The notes under the pieces were generated by a model. It was given only the letters and a program-made list of their open reading frames with translations. It had not been told where the DNA came from and did no database searches. The position numbers and the translations under genes were made by a program. Below, one piece after another: positions 54,503 to 64,000 of a DNA stretch of 64,000 nucleotides. This DNA comes from Neonectria sp. B-13 (lineage: Eukaryota; Ascomycota; Sordariomycetes; Hypocreales; Nectriaceae): positions 2,758,387 through 2,822,386 of the forward strand of contig NOKP01000001.1 in assembly GCA_002682825.1 (NCBI GenBank), in the 5' to 3' direction. The first letter of the stretch is position 1. Each line of letters begins with the position of its first letter.

Positions 54503-57500
54503 TCATTCTTCCTCTAGTTCCGTTTGCATTTGGAGTCCTGTATGATGATCAGCTGCTGTCAGGTCCATCAAGACACAACCACTTACGCCATAACCTGTTG
54601 GCTGACTCCGAAATGGCCTTGGCTTTGACCAACAACTTTTCCTCAAACTTTTCGTTGTCCTTCTCCTTTAGACGTATCTTATTGGGTTGAGCCTACACAA
54701 GTTAGTAACGGGCAAATACGGACCCTGTTGCGTCTGACCTGCATCAACACAGGCAGCAGTTCCATTGGATCAGCGTTGGCGACGGTCGCAATGGTTCGGA
54801 ACCCGTTCTCCCAAAATACTCGGCTGTGGGACTGTAAGCAGGGCGTTCCTATCTGGGAAGAGATTACCCACGCTGTCCGACTCTTGATGAATGTAACCTG
54901 GGCCAAAGCCAGTAGGTCAGTCCTCGCACCAGCTAAAAGCCTGTGCGAGAAATGGTCCAGAGCAGCTGCCATCACCCTGGAAGAAAATTAGCATAGGGGA
55001 TAAATCTGCCGTGCATCGACCACTCACCCCCAGTCCATCTGTTCACAGAATTTGATCATGCCGGCCGCAAACCCCTGGCAGGTTTGGGACAGATTCTGCA
55101 CAGTCCCCCGAGGCACGTCGTACTTTCGTGCTACAATGTGGATTGGCACCTCGTTGCACAGATCGCGTAATTGTAGGGCAAGGTAGAAACGTCGATGGAC
55201 ACGAGCTAGGTCCCTTTCCTGCTGTGTGGTTTCTCGAAGAGAAGCCCCTTGGGCTCTGTGTTTGTTTGGTGAGTGGCCTGTGCCGTTAAGTGTGAGAGTT
55301 CAACTCACAATTTGAGAATGGTCGTGGGCTTGATTCCAAGGAGCCCCAACACCCGGAGCCCGCTTTCATCAAGGGTTTCCATTTCGTTCCGGAACACTTG
55401 CCAATTGACGGCGGCCCCAAATTCCTGAACTGGGGTAAAAGTGTAAAGTATATGCATCTCGCCATCCATGACAAAAGCCTGAAGTGCCCGACTGAGCTCC
55501 TTGTGGATAAAGACTCCATCGTCGGGATCGATGGCTGATGCAACAATGGCCTTGCCTAATTGTGTAGCTGCGAACATAGAGTCGGAATCGCATGTCACAA
55601 ACCCCATTGTGGTCATCTCTTCTAGACTCGATGTGATGCAATCATCGACAAACTTCGCGTCATGAGTATGGCTCAATAGTGATTTTGAGAAGTAATCTTG
55701 AATCGATTCCCGACTTAGGGCCAGACGAATAGATATCACCTCGAGAAGCGCCCTGAAAACTGTTAGACAAATTACACCGAGATATTGACTTGGGCCTACC
55801 GCTGGATGCGTCGATTCTCCGTATTGAGGCAACTCGCAATTGCAGGTAACTCGGCGTGCATCAATTCCACGACCTGTTCAAGGTCATTTTCACGACAACA
55901 GAGGTAGCTCTCCCCCACAGGGGCCTTGCCTTGCCTCCCAGCTCGTCCTCGCATCTGCCTTAGCATGGACGGGCCAACGAATTCTCGTCCCATTCGGCAG
56001 TTATGAAGAATCACTCTCCGTGCTGGCCTATTTCAATTGAGCGGAAACGCTAAAGAGAGCAAAGGGTCTCTTACAGATTGATTCCAGCTGCCAGACTGCA
56101 AGTCGCGACGCAGACCAGGATTATCCCGGCGTCATATGCAGCCGCAATGAGATCCCTCTCCTCGCTGGTTAGACCGGCCTATTTTGTTAGACCGGCTTTA
56201 CGATCCCTGGGGCCTACTCACATCTGGCATCCGTTAGTTACGGCTTTTAAAAAGAAAAGAAAATCGAGAAAACATACGATGGAATGCAACACCAAAGGGA
56301 ACGGTTTCCTCAAGCACTGGGTCTATTCCAGTATTAAGGCTTCGTAGTTCCCCCAACAGGTCCATTCTCTTGTCGACTAGAGCGATGTTCAGCTCTTGCG
56401 GTTGTGACATCACTCGACTGATCCAACGCGCATCTGCCTCGCATACGTCGCGACTACCGGCAAAGACCAGGGCTCCGAAGCCAGCCGCGGCAGTTTCATG
56501 AGCTAGCGTTACCACTGAATTCAGCACTGGATCGCGGAATTCTTTGTGAGTAGACGGTTCAATTCTCCGAGTAGGATTGGCCTGCCCTTTTGCTGGAGTA
56601 GATTTGTGTAATTGGTTTGCCGTCTTAACCAGACTCCGCGTTGACGCCGCATCGTAGACGTTACCGTTGTAGACAAGATGCTCTTCAATGGGAACAGGTC
56701 GATACCGAGTTTCATAGCAATGGCCGTTGAGCCACCGTGCCATGAGGTCCATGTTCTAACACGACTTGTTAGAATGTGTCAACGAAATGACATTGTAGAC
56801 GTACCGGGAGTGTCGCGCTCATGCCAATGATCTGAACGGACTGTTCTAAGCTAAGCAACTTTGTCGCCATAAGTTCTAATAGATATCCACGGTGATCATC
56901 ATCAATCATATGCAACTCATCTAAGACGACTGCCCTTAGCTTCGGGATAGAGCAGTCATCGATAGCAGTGTTCACGAGAGCATTTGCCTAAAATTATTTT
57001 GATTAGTCCCAGCCACACTGATGAGCCTGGGTAGGCGCACCTTTTCCAGTGTACAGACACCAATATCAAAGTCTTGCCAAGTTGCTCTGACTTTTCCGCC
57101 GCCAAAGAAGCCAACAACACGGATGGTGCCTTCGTCTGCGCGCCGGCGCCATATGCTCTTGTTGTCATCAACATCAGAATCATCGGGGTAGCGTAATCCC
57201 TGAACGACATTTCGTAGCCACCGAACCTTCTCTTGAACTAGGGCGACATAGGGAAGGACTAGAAGAGCCTTGGAACCTTTCTCCTCGAGTATCCTTTTGA
57301 GCATCAGAACTAGGCTATTGTCAGTAGGGGTGGGACAGTTTGCTGAAAGAGTCGTTTTGCTCACGGTCAGCGACCAGAGATTTGCCCCCGCCCGTGGGAG
57401 CACAGTACACAAGGTTCTTGTCTCCGGTCAAGAGACCTGGACCCTTGAGGCAAGACTTCTGCCAGGGGTAGATTTGCTTAATACCAAGAGAAGCAAAGTT

Positions 57501-57854
57501 GTCAACCAACTGCTTTGGGAGATCGTAGGTGGGGTGAGCGAGATCCAACTCGGGATCACGAGAAGCCGAAGGAGTGGCAGCAATCAACCTTCGTTGGGAG
57601 TATTCGGAGACTCCCTGGGGGGAGTGAAGATCCACAATGCGACTTGCAGCTAGGCGGGGAGGGGAGGTTGGGAGGCTACTCGCTCTCTTAAACTGAACGG
57701 TAAGGCCGGAGCTGGGCGGATTCGAGTTGGTGTCGGAATCGTGGTTGGACCAGCTCCTCTTTTGGCCAGCAATGGAGGTTCTAGCGAATGTTGTATTTTG
57801 ATCATTGGCAGCTTCTACACTGGTTTTGTGTAGTAGCCCTCGCATGCCCTTCAT
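54503..57854 (-). CDS. HELQ/Hel308-type superfamily 2 DNA helicase (POLQ-helicase-like)
   Basis: ATP-dependent 3'-5' DNA helicase of the Hel308/HELQ/POLQ group, acting in replication-fork and crosslink repair. I assemble 13 exons (minus strand): 57854-57365, 57309-57041, 56987-56805, 56755-56278, 56223-56222, 56178-56075, 56027-55800, 55752-55309, 55255-55028, 54976-54872, 54823-54739, 54692-54587 and 54537-54503; total 2757 nt, 918 aa. Motifs: Walker A APTGGGKS (152-159), motif II DELH in VVLDELHMI, SATLP, the conserved FHHAGLT block, AAGINLPARRVI, and QMRGRAGR. Then come the winged-helix and ratchet domains and a helix-hairpin-helix end (IKSRTARVFWENGF). The fifth exon is 2 nt (AT), needed to complete FHHAGL. 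The intron at 54824-54871 is 48 nt and stop-free. No polymerase domain follows, so this is HELQ-like, not full POLQ. Confidence 0.88.
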
Positions 57855-60800
57855 CTTGCGTCTTGAGTGCTGAGCAGCCGGGAAAATTCCAAGGTTGCGT
57901 AAGTACGCATTGATGCGGGAGAGCCAGAGCGTGGAGCTAAGAAAGAGCCAATATATGGAATATCACAAGATGCCGAGAGCAACTTGAATGTTTGCCAGCG
58001 GTAACTGGTCGACGGGCGCGTCTCAGGCGTGACTGGGCGTGTTGGCACCTTAGAGGGGAGGGGAGCCAACACGCGATGTCACGTGCAGACAGCCTGGCTC
58101 CAGGAAAGCAGTTAGCAGGCATGACTTACCTGACTAATACGTACAGCAGTAGTAGTACTTCGTACTCCTAAGTACTTAAGTACCTAGCAGAAGCGCCTCC
58201 CCGGCAACACTGCAACAGTCCAGGGCCTGGCGCAGAGCCACTTAAACGCGGGGCGTTCCTGACACCACACGACAGGCTGCAGCCGATTTGCAGGGCCTCT
58301 GGGAATGGTGCCCCGCGGAGAGATACGGAGCCACTATTGGCCAGCAGCGGCAGCAGCGAACCCTGTGCGGTTCCCTCCGACGCCTAGAATAAAACCGCCC
58401 GCGTTGACGTTTCCCCTTGTCGCTGGTGGTTTGACGACCTTGCCCTGCCTTACCTAAGGTACCAAACCTAGGTCGACTTTGGCTTTGCTCCCGTCCCTTT
58501 TGTCTTTTTTCTGATTTGGTTTTTCGCCACCCAACCAAAGCCGGGCACAGTGGACACACGCCTTTTCACACCTGGGTAAGACCCCTTCGGCCATCTGGGA
58601 AGTTGCTCTGCCTCTGCCGAGGAATTGAGCAGGGATGTACCTGTAACGCCCGGGTGGGAGGGGATTTCCTGACCGATGCACTGATGCACTGATGCACTGA
58701 TGCACTGATGCACTGATGCAGTCGGCTGCGTCTGTAGAAATGCCTTTTTCGTTTTCGATCGAAAATGTCCACCACCACTAATACTGACGTGATAGACACG
58801 GGCTCTTTTTCGGTTTCCGATTTTTTGTTCGACTGTGATTCAGACCCATCGCTGTGTATTCACACCGTGATCCTACCGTGGTGTCTGTCGTTCCTTGCCA
58901 GTCTTGTGGGTGCGAGAGTCCGGGCGCGAGCTTGCTCTTGATCGAGTGTCGTTGGGTGGTGTGCCCCAGCCCCACGACCCACGACCTCCCGCGACCCTCC
59001 TCATCGGGGTGGCTATCCCGATGGAGTCTTGAGTCGACGACTCATACTAACAGCGCAGCGTTTCCTGCAGCCCAGCGCAGGCCAAGCCTGATCTAGGCCA
59101 AAACGCCCAGTGTCCAGCGCCTGTCCGTCCTCCGTAGGTAGCATCAACAGATGCCATGCACGAGTCTCAGCTGCCATCATCGGATCGGCTGATCGCCGGG
59201 CCATCATCACCGAGACATGTCCATCCCACACAGCATGAGTGGTAGAGCGGTCGAGAAGACGCTTGATGGCGAGAGTTCCTCCCAGGGCTCGCTCTCCTCA
59301 ACCCCAGCTAAGTCTGCATCCCTAACCCATTTATCAATTAATTGCCGGCTTCGGAATACGGTGCAATCAATCCGAACACGCCCATTGGTCCCTTGATTCT
59401 GATGGATGGAGAGAAGAGACCTTCTCTAAGAGCACCATGCCGACATGTCGAAGACTTGGGCCACCGAAGACTGCCAAAGGGGGGGTTAAAGCACCCCCAG
59501 TGCATGGCTCTTGAGACTTCTGGCATGCACAGTCGCGGGCGTTTGAATCGTGGACGCCCTCGACGCCTAGGTGGCAGATTGCGGCAACGAGGGGAGTTGA
59601 GACATCGCCAGGCGGGACGTTGTACTTTTGGCCGTGGTCAGCAAGGGGGCGGCTTAAGCCCATTTGCGTGCCACCACCCACCACCCACCTGGGCCACACC
59701 TGGGATCCAAAGCTTGGAAGACTTGGAAGGCTTTGGATGCTGGATCATGGACGCTGCTGCTGGCGGATGGTTGGCCGCCCACCCATCCGTCCCCCCCGGC
59801 CAAGCCGGTGGAGCTCTTCCCAACGCCAGCTCAATCGTTAGCCCTATTGCCGACTCACCCCGTCAGCTCCGACGAGGATCTGGAGAGCATCACCGCACAT
59901 CCATTTTCCGCCGCGAAATTGGCCGCCTTTCCAAGTTGAACGGCTAAGGGGAGGCCGAGACGGACACTAGATGATTGGCCCCATGCTATCGGGACTTGAC
60001 CGCCCAGGGCCCTGAGTGGCCCTCACACCCCCCCAGAGCCCCAGAAGATGTCGTCGCTCGTGCATATGTACATTAGAAGCATGCTAGCCGGCCAAGCAAG
60101 GCCAAGCTGGCAAGGCCCCTAACGGGTAGGCGAAACCCCAAACCTGGCCAGTATCTGTAGTCGCGGAAAAAGAATCTAGTTGGTGGCCTTTCGCAGCAGT
60201 GTTGCAAAATGTCTGGTGGCGGCGGAGCGTGTGATGAGATGATCTGCGACCATGGCTTGACTGGTGCGCAGATGCTCGTCACTACCTGGGACTGGTCCAT
60301 ACTATCAATGGGCAAAAAAGGCGGCATGACGACAAGGGCTTTGGGGAAGGAAGGGAGTGCCCCCGTGTGGCACCGTCTTTCAGTCAAGAGTGAACAGCCG
60401 GAATCGCATGGAAACACAATTGGAACTCAGAGACCCTGGTTCCCTGGTTCCCTGTCGGTGGTGGTGTAGGGTGCAGACGGCGACGACTCCGTTCCAACTT
60501 GGCTACCTGCCTACCGGCTTGCCTGCCAACCTACCTTCCCTGCCCTGCCTGGACATGTCACGATTGAGTCGAGGGCGTGCAAGGGTGTGTGAGATGGTGA
60601 CGGGAAATGCGGATGAGTTGGCGCCCTAAGCTCGAGTGCGATCCTCGGGAGGGCGAGTCAAACCGTCCTTTTCCTTCCACCTTCTCACACGGACGATGCA
60701 ATCAATCCCGTCTTCCACGCCATAAGTCATAAGGCAGCTCATAGTTCGTGGTTTGTAGTTCTCCTCCACCCACCCGGCTGGTGCATGACGACTCCCGATA

Positions 60801-61943
60801 TGGGGGGCCATGGGGGGACGGGTATTGGCGTATTGCTTGATTGCGTACGGAGCACATACCTACCGACCGGTCCAGTCCAGGTTGACCATGGCGGAGTCCA
60901 AGGTGGTCGTCGCTGAGGCCAGATGGAGGGCGTATATCGCGGCGCGCAAATCAGCACCGGTGGCGGCCCCCCCCCAAAGGTCCTGACAGAGACGAAGACA
61001 AACCAGGACTGGGTCGAATGCAGAGGCCCGGCAATCGAACAACACATGGAGGACGGGAGCGAGCCTTGTTCGGCTGGCGGAGCAGAATCTTAACTCTTGT
61101 GCATCCCCCCTCCCATCGCTCCATCACTCCATGAATCCATGGCCCTTCATCACTCCATGGTTCCGTCACCCGCCCACTCTGAATTGTTGGGTGTCCTTGT
61201 TGGTTTTCCCTCTCCAAGCGCGTCCTCTCCTCTGGTTTGGTATGGTCTGGTTCTGGTGCTTGCTTGGCTGGCCTGGTGCTCGCCCCGGCCTGCCTCTGTG
61301 GGAGGAGGACCCGTAGGCACGCCTCAAAGTTGGGTTGAGATCCGTCGGCTCGTCAGTGGTGCGAGACCCAGATGGGCCCGCGTGGAGACTGAGGTAACTC
61401 TAGGTGACCGGGGTGCCTCATGTATATGCAAGGTTCTTCCGCATCACGTTAGGGTGTGGATGAACCCTGGGATGGGCGTGGAAGCGCGTGGATAGGCGTT
61501 GACAGGCGTGGGCGGGCGGGATAGAGACCCCAGTGGTGCTAGCAGATACCTGCTGGGTACAAGGATTCATAATGCCGCCCCCGTGCACTGTTAGCAGTGT
61601 GGATGCATCGACCAGGCCAGGGCCGCCGCCTCGGGGTGCCAGGACGTTTCTTCTTCTCCCGGCGCCTGGGAATCATACCTCTTCCTCCTTCAACCTTGCG
61701 TCCACTCCATCTCTGTGGGCATTTCTTGTCGTTGACGCCTCGTTTCCGACATCTCGCACCTGATAACGCCTATTTACCATCCGTCTCGCCTCTAGACGCC
61801 TGTAATTCCTTTCCTCAGCTTTCCAGCTTTTCGCCCTGCACACCCTTTCACTTTCACCAGCCTTACACCCGCTGCCAAGTCACCACCTCCGGGCATGCCT
61901 CGATACGTGATCCGCCTCATCTCATTGCTGCGCAACTGATTTC
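57855..61943. other. Long divergent intergenic region, no gene seen
   Basis: 4.1 kb. Frames such as 59342-59947 are compositionally biased and unlike any protein I know. It contains an 8-bp tandem repeat (58674-58720), TACTTAAGTACC-type palindromes (58141-58190) and a CTAAGGTACC site (58454). The last about 350 nt are a C/T-rich leader of the SNT2-like gene. Confidence 0.45.
58674..58720. repeat. Tandem repeat of an 8-bp unit (ATGCACTG)
   Basis: Almost six perfect head-to-tail copies of ATGCACTG without spacers. A simple minisatellite-like expansion in non-coding DNA. Confidence 0.95.
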
Positions 61944-64000
61944 ATGTTGGGTGTCATGGCACAACAAAATGTGAGTCCCTCCGGATTTGCCATATCCTTC
62001 TCATTCGCACTTCTCTCGCCCCGGCCTTTTTTCCCTCCCCTTCCCTTCTTGTCACTGTCTCATATGAGCCGCGTGCTGTCAAAGCCTGGTCGCGACTGGA
62101 CCTCGTTCTAACTCATTTCGCAGGACTCCAAAGCTACTGACCCTGACGCCCAGTCTGTGTCCGAGCCGATGACCACTCAGTCAGGTTCAGATGCCATGGC
62201 CAAGGATGCTGGCGGCGACACGGCCTCACCTTACGGGACTCGCTCCCGTAACAGGAACGGGTCCTCGCGCCCCAACTATGCCGAGGATAGGGACATTGAA
62301 GCAGACGTGTATGATTACTACCAGGACAAAAAGGATGGCGACTCCAAGAAGCCGTCGCGCCAGGCCAGTGCTGCCGCGAATGGCGAGGTGCCCCGGGCCG
62401 GTGCCATTTCACGTAAGACTGGCACGGACGACACCCGAGGAGCGCCGCCGCAGACCAACTCCAAGGACCAGCACTCGACCGCTTCGAACACTGCGTCCCC
62501 AACGGCGCAGCCTTCCAGCGTTTCGCAGCCATCGCGAAAGCGCAAGGCCGCAGCCCAGTCGGCAGGCCCCAACAGCCAAGTGGCATCGGCCAGCAGCTCG
62601 TCTAGAAAGACGGGGACCAGTACTACTACCGCAGCCGCCGCCGCCGCCACCGCAACCGCAGTCGCTACCACACCTCCAACGGGCATCTCATGGCCCGAAA
62701 CCAACATGTTGACCTTTGAGAATTGCAAAGCTCGCCCGGACAACCGACGCATGGTGGCCGACGACGGCACGGTGCTGGAGCCAAATGGTAACGCGCGCAA
62801 GGTCCACCACAAATTGAACCGCCGAGCGGGCTAACCAGCGATGCAGATCATGTGTACCTCGTTTGCGAGCCCCCAGGAGAGCCCTACTACCTGGGGCGCA
62901 TCATGGAGTTCCTCCACTCGCAAAACGACAACTCCAAACCCGTGGACGCCATCAGGATCAACTGGTATTACCGTCCCAAGGACATTGGGCGGAAGGCGCC
63001 AGACACGCGCATGGTCTTTGCTACAATGCACTCGGACATTAGCCCACTGACGGCGTTGCGTGGCAAGTGTCACATCCGACACAAGGTTGAGATTGCCAAC
63101 ATGGATGAGTATCGCAAGACGCCCGACAGCTTCTGGTACGAGAAGCTGTATGACCGCTACATCCAGAAAAACTACGACCTCATCCCAACGACGAGTATTG
63201 TCAACGTGCCCGCCAACGTAAAGAAGGTGCTGGATGAGCGCTGGAAATACGTGCTAGTTGAGCAGGGGCGTGGCAAGGAGCTCACTAGCGCCGTTAAGCT
63301 CTGCAAGAGATGCACCGGCTATTGCGCAAGGTACGTACCACCTGCACTGCCCCACGTCCCACCCACGCTGTGGCTGACCACATGCCTCCTAGCAACGACT
63401 CGGTTGACTGCGCCGTATGTCAGCACACTTATCATATGAACTGCGTCAAACCACCACTGCTGAAGAAGCCGTCGCGTGGCTTTGCTTGGTCCTGTGCCGC
63501 GTGCAGTCGCGCGCAGGAGCGGAAGCTGGAGGCCCGCAACACACCCAACATTACTGACCCCCATGGCGATGCCGACGACGATGACATGCTGGATGAAGAG
63601 GATGAGGACTTGCATTGTGCTGGCACCAGTCGCACCACCCCGAGCGACGAGAATTCTCACCATGAAGGCACGGCCGAGCAGATTTATCAGGCGAGTCTGT
63701 GGCCCTATAGATACCTGGGCATGCATTGCAAGCCCGTGGACGCCCTCGACTACGATGATCGCATTTACCCACGCGCGAGCACCCGAATTGGACCAAGAAA
63801 CCAGGCGAACGTGGGACCATGGCCTGGCCAAACAGTCCAGTATGTCAAGCCACCGGAAACCAAGAAGAACGGCAAGAAGGACACGAAACTGGCCAAGGAG
63901 ACCCATGCAGCCCTCGAGGCCCAGAAGCTGCAACGCGGGAAAAGGCCGAAGTGGGTACAAGACATGCCCCCGGGCTATACGGCACGAGGCGATGACCACG
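61944..64000 (+). CDS. snt2: SNT2-like BAH/PHD chromatin protein, 3' end beyond the window
   Basis: Histone-reader component of Snt2-type complexes (with Ecm5/Rpd3 in budding yeast, Lid2 in fission yeast). Exons 61944-61970, 62124-62787, 62847-63330 and 63393 to beyond 64000; all joins keep frame. A disordered N-terminus (RSRNRNGSSRPNYAEDRD, long Ser/Thr/Ala runs) leads to a BAH domain (HVYLVCEPPGEPYYLGRIME ... MHSDISPLTALRGKCHI) and then a PHD finger whose cysteines run CKRCTGYCA / CAVCQHTYHMNC / CAAC, split by the third intron. The segment EQIYQASLWPYRYLGMHC is a second family block. Start is the ATG at 61944; another in-frame ATG lies at 61956 (MAQQN), and I cannot decide between them. ELM2/SANT and further PHD/RING parts, if present, lie to the right. 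Confidence 0.85.

Noticed and set aside
54503..57854. Full DNA polymerase theta
   Set aside because: Only the helicase half and its helix-hairpin-helix end are present, followed by a stop; there is no family A polymerase domain.
58674..58720. Possible CRISPR-like array
   Set aside because: Units are 8 bp, directly adjacent and without spacers, in a eukaryotic genome; a simple tandem repeat.
59342..59947. 201-residue frame in the 4 kb gap
   Set aside because: Arg/Gly/Pro-biased, no homologue or splice structure recognised; overlapping frames on both strands are equally open.

Overview
This window is nuclear DNA from a filamentous ascomycete, most likely a Sordariomycete and perhaps a member of the Hypocreales. 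The evidence is short introns (mostly 45-80 nt) with GT..AG ends and CTAAC-like branch points, compact housekeeping genes with fungal orthologues, and long C/T-rich leaders. The placement comes from protein similarity remembered from known families; no search was run. I rebuilt exon structures by hand, and the summed exon lengths of every multi-exon model keep one reading frame.

Left third (1-19.4 kb): the 3' part of PEX4 (peroxisomal E2), MNN9 (Golgi mannosyltransferase), a 100-N assembly gap, YRA1/ALYREF (mRNA export), an acidic orphan ORF, an AT-rich stretch with an intron-containing tRNA-Leu(AAG), a mitochondrially targeted protein of unknown function, VAS1 (valyl-tRNA synthetase), PRP28 (spliceosomal helicase), mitoribosomal protein mL59, DPH4 (diphthamide J-protein) and a 14-3-3 protein.

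Middle (19.4-42.6 kb): a 3.6 kb non-coding stretch, the ATP synthase inhibitor IF1, nucleoporin NSP1, a two-part gene whose C-terminal half resembles the Laa2/DUF5102 family, eIF2-gamma, a four-helix membrane protein, eIF4A, and a decayed but nearly full-length F-box/JmjC pseudogene.

Right third (42.6-64 kb): a CCCH/SMR-domain protein, a TVP38/TMEM64-type Golgi membrane protein, a coiled-coil protein with CP motifs, a proline iminopeptidase-like hydrolase, a BTB protein, a HELQ/Hel308-type DNA helicase, 4 kb without a gene, and the 5' part of a SNT2-like BAH/PHD chromatin protein running off the right edge.

Most genes act independently in translation, RNA processing, the secretory pathway or chromatin. 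There is no secondary-metabolite cluster, intact transposon, CRISPR array or virus. The best signals are in gene architecture: a candidate 2-nt microexon in the HELQ-like gene next to an intron that looks born by local duplication; an in-frame, Arg-rich, AUG-less leader in front of VAS1 that would encode a mitochondrial presequence; a stop codon removed by splicing in the Laa2-like locus; a GC-AG intron in mL59; and the F-box/JmjC pseudogene.
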